A stretch of DNA of 64,000 bases from Acidobacteriota bacterium (GCA_018001935.1 JAGNHB010000019.1:1-64000), one strand, 5' to 3'; counted from the stretch's first letter, positions 52,318 through 62,315 are shown. Made by a program: numbers and translations. Notes: generated by a model from the letters alone, not told the origin.

Positions 52318-52914
52318 GTGGAGGTTGAACACCGTGCGGTCGAACCGGAGTTCGAACAGGACGATTTCCTTCTTCGTGAACTGGGGCTGGACGACCACCT
52401 TGATGGTGGTTCCGGTGCGGGGGAGCAGGTAGAGGACCGGGATGTCGTCCCCCCAGTCGTCGGGGTCTTCGGGGTGCTTGAGCTTGCGGTACTGCTCCGC
52501 GATGCGCGCCTTCGGAATCTCGGGGAGAATCCGGCTGGTCCGTTCCACCCAGCTCCCGTTGAAGTACTCCATGAAGTGGATCTCCTGGGTGCAGGCGGGC
52601 CCGCACGAGGCCTTGGTGACCCCCAGCAGGCGCCGCCGCGGGTCGGTCATCCGGAAGAGGGCGATCTCGCCGAAACCCTCCCAGTGCCCCTGGACCTTGA
52701 GGTAGCCGTTCGCGACGTCGCGGACGACGATGGCCTTCTCCCGGTCGGGGATCTCCGCCTCCGAGAAGATGGCGCCCGGCAGGAGGAGGTAGTGGTCCAG
52801 CACGTTGACGGGGCGTTCCCCGCCGATGGGGTCCGGCGTTTTCCGGCCGGGGGCGGCGGAAAGGGGCACAAGCAGGATCAGGACCGCGAACGAGGCGACA
52901 ACGACCAGTTTCAT
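52309..52914 (-). CDS. exported protein of unknown function
   Basis: A 201-residue protein. The signal peptide is residues 1-20 (MKLVVVASFAVLILLVPLSA). The mature part has a single Cys pair-like segment (SCGPACTQEIHFMEYFNGSW), strands VLYLLPRTGTTIKVVVQPQF and a final FELRFDRTVFNLHAR. I do not recognise the family. The annotated ATG at 52914 is the first after a stop-free but unrelated overlap with the ligase gene region. Expressed from the minus strand, probably on its own. Confidence 0.75.
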   Translation of the reverse strand: MKLVVVASFAVLILLVPLSAAPGRKTPDPIGGERPVNVLDHYLLLPGAIFSEAEIPDREKAIVVRDVANGYLKVQGHWEGFGEIALFRMTDPRRRLLGVTKASCGPACTQEIHFMEYFNGSWVERTSRILPEIPKARIAEQYRKLKHPEDPDDWGDDIPVLYLLPRTGTTIKVVVQPQFTKKEIVLFELRFDRTVFNLHAR

Positions 52915-52947
52915 GATGATTACTCTCCAACTGGATGAAACGACATT

Positions 52948-53010
52948 CAACCACGAAATACACGAAATGCACGAAATCAGGATCACGGACCACACGAACC
53001 ACACGAACGG
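52948..53010. repeat. dispersed CACGAA repeat, copy e
   Basis: CCACGAAATACACGAAATGC followed by CACGGACCACACGAACCACA; the second half matches 17641-17670. Confidence 0.8.
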
Positions 53011-53027
53011 GGGCCCAGGCGCCGGCA

Positions 53028-54761
53028 CTATCGCTTCGAGGAGGCCACCTGGCGGATCTTGCTGGTGTACAGGTAACGTTTGACCTTGCGGGTGGTGGTC
53101 TTCTCGAACTCCTGCCACTGGATGGTGAACCGTTTGACGCGCTTGTAGTTGGCCATCTTCGAGCACAGGCGGTTCACCTCCGCCTTGAGGACCTTCTCGA
53201 CCTCCTCCTCCGAGATCTTCAGGCCGCGCCGGCTGAGGTGCTCGTCGAAGTGCTCGATGTCGGGGACGATGATGGCGTGGACTTCCTCGCAGTACTTGTC
53301 CGCCTCGGGCCCTTCCCAGACCAGCGACTCCAGGATGAAGGGGCTCTGGTTGAGCTGGGCCTCCACCTCCTCGGGGTAGATGTTCTTCCCGTTGGCCGTG
53401 ACGATCACGGCTTTTTTGCGGCCCTGGATGAAGAGGAACCCGTCCTCGTCCAGGTATCCGAGGTCGCCCGTGTGCAGCCAGCCGTCGCGGAGGACCTCCG
53501 CGGTGGCCTCGGGGTTCTGGTAGTACCCCAGCATGACCACCGGCCCTTTCACGCAGATCTCCCCGTCGATGATCCGGAACTCCGTGCCGGGCAGGGGGAG
53601 CCCCGCCGCGTCGTCCTTGAAGAAATCCATGTGGTTGAGGGCGATGACGGGCGAGGTCTCCGTCAGCCCGTACCCCTGGATCAGGAGCAGGCCCAGTTCG
53701 CGGAAGCCCCGGGACACCTCCGGGGAGATGGCCGCCCCGCCGCTGATGAGCAGCCGCAGTTTCCCGCCGAACCGGTCGTGGAGGGACCGGAAGACCTTGC
53801 GCCGGATATCGACGTTGAAGAGGCGCTCGGAGAGGTTCGCGAGGCCCATGCCGATGCGGAAGCGGGTTTTCCCCGACTCCCGGACACGGTCCATGATCCG
53901 GTTGTAGATGGCCTCGAAGAGAAGGGGGACCCCCAGGATGGCCGTGGCCTGGGTCTCCACCAGGTTGTCGGGGATGCGCTTGAGGTTCTCCGCGTAGGCG
54001 ACGGTCATCCCGTGGCTCAGCGGCGTCAGGAAGCCTGCCGTGCACTCGTAGGTGTGGTGAAGGGGCAGCACGCTGAGCAGGATTTCCTTCTCCCGGAGGT
54101 AGACCACCTGGAGCATGCCGAGGATGTCGGCGATGATGGATTTCTGGCTCAGCATGACGCCCTTGGCCGCGCCCGTGGTGCCGGAGGTGAACAGGATGGA
54201 CACCGGGAGGCCGGGGTCGATGACGGTGAAGGGGTAGTCGGATTTCTGGTCGTCGATGAGGCGGCACCCGTCCGCGAGGACCTTCGAGAAGGATTGGACG
54301 ATGGAGTTGTCCTCCCGGTCGTCCATGTTGATGATGACCTTCAGCCGGGGCAGTTTCCGGTGCATGTCGCACACCATGTCCACGAACTTCTGGGACCCGA
54401 CGAAGATCTCGGTCTCGGTGGTGTAGAGGATGTGGAAGAACTCCTGGCTCTTGAGTTCCCGGTCGATGGGGACGCAGACGGCGTTCCCGCAGGCGACCGC
54501 CAGGTAGGTCATCCCCCAGCGGGCCCGGTTCTCCGAGGCGAAGGCCACGTGGGCCTGACGCTTCATCCCGAGCTTGAGCAGGCCGGCCCCCAGGGCCATG
54601 ACCTCGTAGAAGAGCTGGTTGTAGGAGACCCGGGCCCACTCGCCCTCGACCTTCTCCATCAGGGCGGTCTTCGGGCCCCACTTCTCCCGGCTGTTGATGA
54701 GCATCTCCCGGAAATCGACGAACTTCTCGACGGGAAAGTAATCCTTCGGTGACCTGGGCAT
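53028..54761 (-). CDS. AMP-dependent acyl-CoA synthetase / ligase
   Basis: A 577-residue adenylate-forming enzyme of the long-chain fatty-acid-CoA ligase group. The P-loop is ILFTSGTTGAAKGVMLS, followed by PLHHTYECTAG, GAAISPEVSR, QGYGLTETSPV, WLHTGDLGYLDEDGF and RKKAVIVTANGKNIYPEEVE, with the catalytic Lys expected near the C-terminus (RKVKRYLY). It activates a carboxylic acid with ATP and CoA. The start at 54761 (MPRSPKDYF) has a promoter 86 nt upstream. A long upstream in-frame extension is not coding. Confidence 0.92.
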   Translation of the reverse strand: MPRSPKDYFPVEKFVDFREMLINSREKWGPKTALMEKVEGEWARVSYNQLFYEVMALGAGLLKLGMKRQAHVAFASENRARWGMTYLAVACGNAVCVPIDRELKSQEFFHILYTTETEIFVGSQKFVDMVCDMHRKLPRLKVIINMDDREDNSIVQSFSKVLADGCRLIDDQKSDYPFTVIDPGLPVSILFTSGTTGAAKGVMLSQKSIIADILGMLQVVYLREKEILLSVLPLHHTYECTAGFLTPLSHGMTVAYAENLKRIPDNLVETQATAILGVPLLFEAIYNRIMDRVRESGKTRFRIGMGLANLSERLFNVDIRRKVFRSLHDRFGGKLRLLISGGAAISPEVSRGFRELGLLLIQGYGLTETSPVIALNHMDFFKDDAAGLPLPGTEFRIIDGEICVKGPVVMLGYYQNPEATAEVLRDGWLHTGDLGYLDEDGFLFIQGRKKAVIVTANGKNIYPEEVEAQLNQSPFILESLVWEGPEADKYCEEVHAIIVPDIEHFDEHLSRRGLKISEEEVEKVLKAEVNRLCSKMANYKRVKRFTIQWQEFEKTTTRKVKRYLYTSKIRQVASSKR

Positions 54762-54846
54762 GCGTTGGGCCCTCCCCCCGTTCAGCGCGAACCCCCCTCG
54801 CCGACGGCCGTCCTTGACCGCTGCCGTGCCCGTCGAGGGATGGCGT

Positions 54847-54875
54847 ATGATAGCCAAACCCTCCCGGTTGTGCAA
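54847..54875 (-). promoter_or_regulatory. sigma-70-like promoter of the acyl-CoA ligase gene
   Basis: On the minus strand TTGCAC (54875-54870), 17-bp spacer, TATCAT (54852-54847). Diverges from the promoter at 54952. Confidence 0.75.
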
Positions 54876-54951
54876 GGCCAATCGAAGCGTCCGGGGCGGT
54901 GAATCGCGCCCCGCCGGGGGATCCCCCCGTCCCTCCGCGCATCGAATGTCG

Positions 54952-54980
54952 TTGCAACGTGCGCGGATGTGCGGTATCAT
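54952..54980 (+). promoter_or_regulatory. sigma-70-like promoter of nifU-like/ABC operon
   Basis: TTGCAA (54952-54957), 17-bp spacer, TATCAT (54975-54980), 29 nt before the ATG. Confidence 0.75.
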
Positions 54981-55009
54981 CCGCCCGAATTTCCGAACAG
55001 GAGTGACCC

Positions 55010-55237
55010 ATGGATCTGCGAGCGAAGGTGGAACAGGAACTGGAAAAGACCCGCGTTTTCCTTCAGGCCGACGGCGGTGACGTGGAACTGGTGGACGTGA
55101 AGGACGACGGCACGGTTTACGTGAAGCTCAAGGGGGCCTGCGGGTGCTGCCCCATGGCGACCCTGACCCTCAAGCGGGGCATCGAGGCCCGGCTCAAGCA
55201 GGAAATCCCCGAAGTGAAGTCGGTGGAGCAGGTCTGA
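55010..55237 (+). CDS. NifU C-terminal domain protein (Fe-S carrier)
   Basis: A 75-residue stand-alone NifU_C/Nfu domain. The cluster ligands are CGCC in KLKGACGCCPMATLTLKRGI, and the N-terminal FLQADGGDVELVDVKDDG is typical. Such proteins carry [4Fe-4S] clusters to target apoproteins; several Fe-S enzymes (RlmN, ThiC, the NuoF-like complex) are encoded in this window. AGGAG precedes the ATG. It is the first gene of an operon with the ABC exporter, 4 nt upstream of the ATPase gene. Confidence 0.93.
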   Translation: MDLRAKVEQELEKTRVFLQADGGDVELVDVKDDGTVYVKLKGACGCCPMATLTLKRGIEARLKQEIPEVKSVEQV

Positions 55238-55241
55238 CCCC

Positions 55242-56168
55242 GTGCTCCGGATCGAGAACCTCCGGAAAAGCTACGGCGACCTGACGGCCGTGGACGGCCT
55301 CTCCCTCGCGGTGGAGCCGGGGGAGATCTACGGCCTGCTCGGCCCCAACGGCGCCGGGAAAACCACCACCATCGCCATGGTCTGCGGCCTGGCCCGACCC
55401 GACGCCGGGGTTGTCCGGATCGACGGCGAGGATGCCCGCAAGGACATCCGCCGGGCCCGCGCCTCCCTCGGGTTCGTCCCCCAGGACATCGCCCTCTACG
55501 AGGAACTGAACGCGAGGGAGAACCTCCAGTTCTGGGGTCGCCTCTACGGGCTCTCCGGCCGCAGGCTCGCCGCCGCCATCGACCGGGTGCTGGAGCGCGT
55601 GGGGTTGGCCGATCGGGCGAAGGAGCCCATCCGGGGCTACTCCGGCGGGATGAAGCGCAGGATCAACCTCGCGGCGGCCCTGCTCCACGAGCCCCGGCTG
55701 CTCCTGCTCGACGAGCCCACCGTCGGGATCGACCCCCAGGCAAGGCTCCACATCCTCGACATCGTCCGGGACGCGGCGGCCTCCGGCGCGGCGGTCCTGT
55801 ACACCACCCACATGCTGGAAGAGGCGGAGAAGCTCTGCCGGCGGATCGGCATCATGGACCACGGGCGCCTCCTGGCGGAGGGGACCCTCGACGAGCTGAT
55901 CCGGCTGGTGGGGGAGGGGCGGCTGCTGTTCTTCCGCGGCCACTTCACCGCGACCCGCGTCGGGGAAATCCTCTCCGCGCACCCCGACGTCGCCCCCGTC
56001 ACGCTCGAGGACGGGCGCTGCCTGCTGCTCGTCCGGGGCAACGACCAGTCGGCCGCCCTGATCAAGTCGATGTTCGAGGCCGGGGTCCCCGTCGATGACA
56101 TCTCGGTGAAAGACCCCAGCCTGGAGAGCCTGTTCATCAAGCTGACGGGCAAGGAACTCCGCGACTGA
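55242..56168 (+). CDS. ABC exporter ATPase (DrrA/CcmA type)
   Basis: A 308-residue ATPase. Walker A is LGPNGAGKTTTIAMV, Q-loop FVPQDIALYEEL, signature GYSGGMKRRINLAAALL, Walker B LLLLDEPTVGIDPQ and switch TTHMLEEAEKL. The approximately 80-residue C-terminal domain (from RLLFFRGHFTATRVGEIL) is usual in DrrA/NatA-type subunits that pair with ABC-2 permeases. GTG start. With the two permease genes it forms a complete exporter, likely for lipids, drugs or a similar hydrophobic substrate (inferred). Confidence 0.94.
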   Translation: MLRIENLRKSYGDLTAVDGLSLAVEPGEIYGLLGPNGAGKTTTIAMVCGLARPDAGVVRIDGEDARKDIRRARASLGFVPQDIALYEELNARENLQFWGRLYGLSGRRLAAAIDRVLERVGLADRAKEPIRGYSGGMKRRINLAAALLHEPRLLLLDEPTVGIDPQARLHILDIVRDAAASGAAVLYTTHMLEEAEKLCRRIGIMDHGRLLAEGTLDELIRLVGEGRLLFFRGHFTATRVGEILSAHPDVAPVTLEDGRCLLLVRGNDQSAALIKSMFEAGVPVDDISVKDPSLESLFIKLTGKELRD

Positions 56169-56220
56169 ACGGCGCCCGTGCGTCCGCCGGAGCACGAATT
56201 CCCGTGAAAGGTCGTTTCGG

Positions 56221-57477
56221 ATGACACAGTTCGGCAACCTGATCCGGAAAGACGTCCGGCGCAGCCTCCGGGCGCCGGCCGGCATCCTGCTCCAGATGGC
56301 GATCCCCCTGGCAATCGCCATGATCTTCGGGGTGGTCTTCTCGCCGTCCCGGGGCGGGGACGTCATCCGTTTCAAGCTGCTCCTGTCCGACGAGGACGGC
56401 AGCTTCGCCTCGCAGTTCATCCAGTCTTCCTTCACCCAGGGAGACCTGGCGAAGATGGTGGACCTCCAGAAGACGGACACGCCGACCGGCCGGGCCCTGA
56501 TGAACGAGGGGAAGGCCTCGGCCATGCTGATCGTCCCCAGGGGCTTCGGCGACGACCTCCTGGAAGGCCGGCCCGTCAGCCTCCGGTTGATCAAGAACCC
56601 CTCCGAGAGCATCCTGCCGGAGGTGGCGGCGGACATCGTGAAATCCGTCGCCGTCCTGGCGGACTACGGGGCCCGGGTCCTCAACGCCCCCCTCCGCGCC
56701 ATGCGGACCCTGGGCGACGGCGAGGCGTTCCCCTCCGAGGCGGAGTGGCTCGGGGTCTCGGCGGCGATGCGGATCTCCCTGGAGAGGGTCCACCGCTACG
56801 TCATGCCCCCGGTGGTGAAGATCGAGACCGTGGGGTCGACGGAGCCGAAGCAGGGCGCCGGGGACCTCAACTACTTCGCCCTCTTCCTGCCCGGCATGGC
56901 GCTCATGGGGCTGCTGTTCATCGCCAACCACTGCCTGCGCGACCTGGCGGAGGAGATGGACACGGGGCGGCTGCGCCGCATTTTCACCGCACCGGTGGGA
57001 CCGGGGGAGGTCCTCGGCGCCAAGCTGGCCTACGCCTTCCTCCTGACGTTCCTCTCCTTCGGCATCATGTCCGCCGTGGGCGTCGCCCTCTTCGGGATGC
57101 GCCCCCGCCTCCCGTGGCTCTACCTGGCGGGTGGGCTGGTCTCCGCCGCGGCCTGCACGGGGATCATGGCCCTCGTGTACTGCCTCGTCTCCGGGGTGGG
57201 GCGCTCCGAGGCCGTCACCTCCATCATCATCGTGGTCATGTGCATGGTGGGAGGCTCTTACTTCCCCATCGAGTCGCTCCCCGATTTCTTCATCCACCCG
57301 GCCCGGGCCACGGTGAACTACTGGAGTATCGACCTGCTGCGGGGCGGGCTCTCGGGGAACATCGACCCCGGGCGGGCGCTCCTCGACACCGGGGTGCTGA
57401 TGGGGATCAGCCTCCTGACCCTGATGGCCGGGACCCGCATCCTGGGCCGACGGTTGATGGCGGGGGTGTCCCGGTGA
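56221..57477 (+). CDS. ABC-2 type permease subunit 1
   Basis: A 418-residue membrane protein. TM1 (GILLQMAIPLAIAMIFGVVF) is followed by a large soluble loop (about 50-215) and six more helices (FALFLPGMALMGLLFIANHC, AYAFLLTFLSFGIMSAVGVA, LAGGLVSAAACTGIMALVYC, AVTSIIIVVMCMVGGSYFPI, the last with the ABC-2 motif). Loop DTGRLRRIFTAPVGPGEVL is the ABC-2 coupling segment. The stop overlaps the next gene's GTG. Confidence 0.9.
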   Translation: MTQFGNLIRKDVRRSLRAPAGILLQMAIPLAIAMIFGVVFSPSRGGDVIRFKLLLSDEDGSFASQFIQSSFTQGDLAKMVDLQKTDTPTGRALMNEGKASAMLIVPRGFGDDLLEGRPVSLRLIKNPSESILPEVAADIVKSVAVLADYGARVLNAPLRAMRTLGDGEAFPSEAEWLGVSAAMRISLERVHRYVMPPVVKIETVGSTEPKQGAGDLNYFALFLPGMALMGLLFIANHCLRDLAEEMDTGRLRRIFTAPVGPGEVLGAKLAYAFLLTFLSFGIMSAVGVALFGMRPRLPWLYLAGGLVSAAACTGIMALVYCLVSGVGRSEAVTSIIIVVMCMVGGSYFPIESLPDFFIHPARATVNYWSIDLLRGGLSGNIDPGRALLDTGVLMGISLLTLMAGTRILGRRLMAGVSR

Positions 57478-58727
57478 AACTGCCCGGCCTCGTCCTCACC
57501 GAAGTCCGCGTGATCCTCCGCTCCGGGGGGGCCTACCTCTGGTTCTTCGCCATGCCGCTCCTCTTCGCCTTCTTCTTCGGGCTCGCGTTCCGGGGCGGCG
57601 GGCCGACCAAGACCGCCCTGAACGTGCTGGACCGGGACGGGTCGTTCCTGTCCCGGTCCCTGGTCGCGTCCCTGGCGTCCGACGGCTTCGTCATCGAGGC
57701 CAGGACCCCGGGGCAGTGGAAGGCCGGCGAGTGGAAGCCCCGGGGCGTCGAGATCCCCCAAGGTTTCGCCCGGGACGTTCTGGCGGGCAGGCCGACGACC
57801 CTGAAGTGGTACAAGGACCCTTCCGGCGACACGCAGCGCGGGGCGGCGGCGGAATCCCGTCTCCAACTGGCGGTGTTCAAGCTGATCGGGAACCTCTGCC
57901 TGATGGAAACCGAAGCGGTTCCCGCCCCCTCGCCGTCACCCGGTGTCGGCCAAGCGTCCCCCGCCGCGCCTTCCGCCGAAGCTCCCCCGGCCTCCGGGAC
58001 CCCCTCGACGGCGTCGGCCGCCCCGGACTCGACCGCGGCGGACGCCTCCCGTTACGCCCGGATCGCCGCCGGGAAGCCCCGCGTGACCGTGAGCGAGTCC
58101 CTGGCCGGTCGCCGGGCCCAGTTCCCGACCGGGTTCAACCAGACGATCCCCGCCATGGTGGTCCAGTTCGTCCTCATGTGCCTGGCGATCTACGGGACCA
58201 ACCTGCTGGTGGAGGAGCGCGACAAGGGCATCCTGCGCCGGGCCTCGGTGGGGCCGGTCTCCGCCGCGGGCCTCCTGGCGGTGAAACTCTGCAGCCGCAT
58301 CGGGATGGGCCTGCTCCAGGTCGTGGTGCTCTTCCTGGCGGGACGCCTCTTCTTCGGCATCGACCTGGGGTCCTTCCTCGGGATCGCGGTGCTGATGATC
58401 GCCTACTCCGCCGCCGCCGCCGCCCTGTCCCTCCTCCTGGCCACCCTGGTCAAGGACCACGCCTGGGCCACCGGCGTCTCGATCCTGCTCACCCTGGTGA
58501 TGAGCGCCCTCGGCGGGTGCTGGTGGCCGTTGGAGGTGGTGACGCCCGTCATGCGGACCGTCGCCTTCCTCTTCCCCACCGGCTGGGCCATGGACGCCTT
58601 TCACCGGATCTACTCCTTCGGCGGCGACCTCCCCGACATCGTGCAGCACGTGGCGGTCCTCGCCGGGATGGCGGCCGTCTTCTACGCCCTTGCCGCCCGA
58701 TTCTTCCCCCGGAGCCTCCGGACCTGA
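57474..58727 (+). CDS. ABC-2 type permease subunit 2
   Basis: A 417-residue paralogue of the preceding permease. TM1 (GGAYLWFFAMPLLFAFFFGL) precedes a soluble domain that contains an Ala/Pro/Ser-rich insert (about 150-185). The membrane part includes FNQTIPAMVVQFVLMCLAIY, MGLLQVVVLFLAGRLFFGID, VLMIAYSAAAAALSLLLATL and a final GWAMDAFHRIYSFGGDLPD motif typical of ABC-2. The coupling segment is ERDKGILRRASVGPVSAAG. GTG start inside the previous stop. Confidence 0.9.
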   Translation: MKLPGLVLTEVRVILRSGGAYLWFFAMPLLFAFFFGLAFRGGGPTKTALNVLDRDGSFLSRSLVASLASDGFVIEARTPGQWKAGEWKPRGVEIPQGFARDVLAGRPTTLKWYKDPSGDTQRGAAAESRLQLAVFKLIGNLCLMETEAVPAPSPSPGVGQASPAAPSAEAPPASGTPSTASAAPDSTAADASRYARIAAGKPRVTVSESLAGRRAQFPTGFNQTIPAMVVQFVLMCLAIYGTNLLVEERDKGILRRASVGPVSAAGLLAVKLCSRIGMGLLQVVVLFLAGRLFFGIDLGSFLGIAVLMIAYSAAAAALSLLLATLVKDHAWATGVSILLTLVMSALGGCWWPLEVVTPVMRTVAFLFPTGWAMDAFHRIYSFGGDLPDIVQHVAVLAGMAAVFYALAARFFPRSLRT

Positions 58728-58776
58728 CTTGACGAGCTTTCACGCCCCCTGGCCGCACCCCTGGCGCTCCGCTTTT

Positions 58777-58850
58777 CTTCGCGAGCTTGGCGCCCTGGCG
58801 AGATCCAGATCCGGATCGCCTCTCGCCAAGGCGCGAAGACCGCAAAGGGA
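58777..58850. repeat. dispersed palindromic repeat, copy 3 (core only)
   Basis: TTCGCGAGCTTGGCGCCCTG, a GATCCAGATCCGGATC centre and CTCGCCAAGGCGCGAAGACC. Lacks the ATCATGCTCCCGG arm of copies 1 and 2. Confidence 0.78.
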
Positions 58851-58910
58851 GACCGCTATGGCACCTTCGTTTGTGGCATACCCCTTCATCGCCGTCTGCC
58901 CCGTCGGTTT

Positions 58911-58940
58911 GGACTGTCCCTTTGGTCCTTTGATCCCTTC
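58911..58940. repeat. GGACCAAAGG-type repeat
   Basis: GTCCCTTTGGTCCTTTGATC, opposite orientation to 35021-35060. Confidence 0.55.
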
Positions 58941-59194
58941 GCGCCCCGGTTTCATCACGGCGCCTTCATGCCGGCGAGAGGCTCGGGTCCCTCCGCCTTG
59001 TGCCAGGGCGGTTGTGTTTCATTGAAGCGAATGGGTCACGTTGGGAACGCGCCGCTCCGGCGGCCTGCGCGGCGCGGTCAAAGCGGCGCTCCGGCAGCCT
59101 TCGCGCCGCACTCCTCAGGGACGGGAGAAGATCGAGCGCTGCGGGCTGCCGCGGCCAGGGGGGCCGCCGATCGCGGTTGCGACTGCGTTCCCGG

Positions 59195-59272
59195 TTGCGA
59201 CAGCGACAGCGATTGCGATAGCGACAGCGATTGCGATACCGATAGCGATACCGATAGCGATACCGATACCGA
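59195..59272. repeat. hexamer tandem array, thirteen units
   Basis: Thirteen 6-bp units of the form NNNCGA (TTGCGA, CAGCGA, TAGCGA, TACCGA). The TACCGA/TAGCGA part is the reverse complement of the array at 6649-6702. Confidence 0.92.
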
Positions 59273-59317
59273 CGGGAACCCCTCCGGACCTACAGCCCAT
59301 AGCCTACAGCCTGACCC

Positions 59318-60070
59318 TCACCGCGGCGGTTTCGCGGCCCGGCCGATGCCGTGGGCCTTCCGCCAGGCGGCGGGTGCCTCCGGGTTCGCCTGGGACCACA
59401 ACCCCCGACGGGCCGCCCGGGCCTCGCGCTCCAGTCTCTCCAGTTCGGGGTCGTCGGCGTACTTCCGGTACCAGACGGCCATTCCTGCCCGGACGAGTTC
59501 CCGGTTGAGCACCCGGCCGTCGGGAAGGACCACGTCGGCGACGGTCCGGCCGTAGGCGTCACGGTCGCGGGGAACCACCACGACGTCGAGGCCGAAGCAG
59601 AGCCGTGACGTTTCCTGCTTCGCCCGGGTGCCGAAGGCCTGCCCTTTCTCGGGGCAATCGACCCCGTGGAGGCGGACACGGAGCGGCCGGCGCTCCACGA
59701 GGACCTCGACGGTGTCGCCGTCGATGACCCGGGTCACCTTTCCCCTCAGCGCCTCGCCGTCCTGCACCTTGGGCGACGCCTCCACGCGGTGCGGCGAAGT
59801 ACGGCCCCGTCGCGTTTTCCCCTCGGGGCCCTGCCGGGACGGACCAGTGTCCGGCGCGCAGCCGGCGAGGAGGGCCCCCAGGCCGAGCAGGGCGGCGGCG
59901 AGGACGACCCGGCGGGCGACGCGGGGAGGCCCGCACGGGGCCGGACCTTCGCCGGGACCGGCCCCGGTGATCTTCCGGAGACGGGCCCGGCCATCCCTCC
60001 GGCGTGAGGTATCAGCAGCGGGCGGCCCGCCGGGAGGGTGCGGGGTGCGGGCTCGGGTGTCGGGCGTCAT
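59318..60070 (-). CDS. Staphylococcal-nuclease-like (thermonuclease) protein, membrane-anchored
   Basis: A 250-residue protein. The SNase domain (about 100-235) carries the fold's motifs KVTRVIDGDTVEV, RLHGVDCPEKGQAFG and DAYGRTVADVVLPDG, with the catalytic Asp/Arg/Glu positions plausible. Residues 55-74 (VLAAALLGLGALLAGC) resemble a lipoprotein signal ending at Cys71, but 50 basic/Pro-rich residues precede it, so either the true start is internal with a non-standard codon or this is a type II membrane anchor. The gene follows ltaE by 11 nt on the minus strand. Confidence 0.82.
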   Translation of the reverse strand: MTPDTRARTPHPPGGPPAADTSRRRDGRARLRKITGAGPGEGPAPCGPPRVARRVVLAAALLGLGALLAGCAPDTGPSRQGPEGKTRRGRTSPHRVEASPKVQDGEALRGKVTRVIDGDTVEVLVERRPLRVRLHGVDCPEKGQAFGTRAKQETSRLCFGLDVVVVPRDRDAYGRTVADVVLPDGRVLNRELVRAGMAVWYRKYADDPELERLEREARAARRGLWSQANPEAPAAWRKAHGIGRAAKPPR

Positions 60071-60081
60071 GCCGGGGGGCG

Positions 60082-61116
<1,035 letters not shown>

Positions 61117-61222
61117 GCTCGGCTCCGTTCGGGGGGTGGTCCGGCGGCGGACAAGCCCTTATTTTACACCCGGGCGAAGGGATCGGCTGTAATTTCCTTC
61201 ACCGGATTCGACAAAGAATATT

Positions 61223-61251
61223 TTGACATTTGATGAATCCTTGCATATACT
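61223..61251 (+). promoter_or_regulatory. sigma-70-like promoter of the hydrolase-like gene
   Basis: Perfect TTGACA (61223-61228), 17-bp spacer, TATACT (61246-61251), 77 nt before the ATG. Confidence 0.85.
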
Positions 61252-61328
61252 GGGGATGCTCTAATCTGCACCCGCTGGCATGGGGCCGATGCAGAGCGGG
61301 CCGTTCCGTTGACCTGCAGAGAGGGACC

Positions 61329-62315
61329 ATGGGTTATCTCAACCAGTTCAAACGTTTCTACAGGAACATCAAAAGACGCTACTTCACGGTGTTCATCATC
61401 ATCCGTCTCCTGATCCCCATCCTGCTGACCGTGCTCGCCCTGCTCACCGTGACGGCCGTGATGATCCTGGTTTCGGTCCTCCGCCCCGGCAACATGGAGG
61501 AGACCGTCAAGCCCGAGTTGTACTACCTCCCGACGAAAACGGTGGAATGGACGGGGTACAAGGGGGAGACCCAGAGCGGCTGGCTCATCGTCAAGGACAA
61601 GCGCGCCCCCCTGATCTTCCTCTGCCACGGTTACGGCCGTGACAGCAACCGGAGCCGCCTCCTCAACCTGGCCCGCCGGCTGATGGACGCGGGCTACAAT
61701 CTGATGATGTTCAATTTCCGCGGCCACGGCGGGACCACGTACACCATCTCCTCCCTGGGCTATCGGGAGGCCGAGGACCTGAAGAGGGCCATCGAGACCG
61801 CCCAGCGGGAAAAATGGGTGGATTACCCCCAGATGGGCGTCTTCGGGATCTCCATGGGCGCTTATGCCTCCATGATCGCCGCCCGGGGCAACCCGGCCAT
61901 CAAGGCGATGGCCCTCGACTCCGTCTATGGCAACGTTCCGGCCTTCCTCCGGGGGCGCGTGGAAGCCATCCTCGGCATGAAGAGTTCCATCGTGTACGGC
62001 GTGGTTTCCCTCTTCTTCGACGTCTATTTCATGGGGACCCCATCGACCCCGCCGATTCGTGCGAACGACCTCTCCGACAAGGCCGTCCTGTTCCTGGTCG
62101 GCCCCCCGAACCAGCCGCTTTCCGCAGAGACCAAGAAACTGGAAGCGTTCCTCAATTGCAAGAAGTACGAAGCGGCCACGCCCGCCCCCCGCGACACCCT
62201 GGTGTACGGGGACGAGATCCAGCGTTATGACGAGCTCATCGTCAACTTCTTCCTCACCGAGTTGCCCATCCCGCTCGAAGCCCCCAAAACGGATTTGCCT
62301 GCGCCGGTGAATTAG
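61329..62315 (+). CDS. membrane-anchored alpha/beta-hydrolase-like protein, catalytic triad incomplete
   Basis: A 328-residue protein. A TM helix spans about residues 20-50 (YFTVFIIIRLLIPILLTVLA), placing the rest outside the cytoplasm or as a membrane anchor. The alpha/beta-hydrolase core has the oxyanion region IFLCHGYGRDS, FNFRGHGG and nucleophile elbow GISMGAYA with S175. The Asp turn reads GPPNQPL and the expected His region reads LVYGDEIQRYDEL, so the Asp and His of the triad are not evident. It may be a weak or non-canonical hydrolase. GAGGGACC precedes the ATG. Confidence 0.8.
   Translation: MGYLNQFKRFYRNIKRRYFTVFIIIRLLIPILLTVLALLTVTAVMILVSVLRPGNMEETVKPELYYLPTKTVEWTGYKGETQSGWLIVKDKRAPLIFLCHGYGRDSNRSRLLNLARRLMDAGYNLMMFNFRGHGGTTYTISSLGYREAEDLKRAIETAQREKWVDYPQMGVFGISMGAYASMIAARGNPAIKAMALDSVYGNVPAFLRGRVEAILGMKSSIVYGVVSLFFDVYFMGTPSTPPIRANDLSDKAVLFLVGPPNQPLSAETKKLEAFLNCKKYEAATPAPRDTLVYGDEIQRYDELIVNFFLTELPIPLEAPKTDLPAPVN

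Larger units (their letters stand above)
58728..59317. other. repeat-rich intergenic region
   Basis: 590 bp between convergent genes, with no credible gene. It contains the core of the dispersed palindrome (58777-58850), a GGACCAAAGG-type run (58911-58940), a 13-unit hexamer array (59195-59272) and a CCTACAGCC-type run at about 59289-59313. Frames translating as Ile-Ala or Asp-Ser repeats are rejected. Confidence 0.8.

Noticed and set aside
59041..59508. Open frame giving Ile-Ala and Ile-Pro repeats
   Set aside because: Product of the hexamer array at 59195-59272, overlapping the nuclease gene on the other strand.
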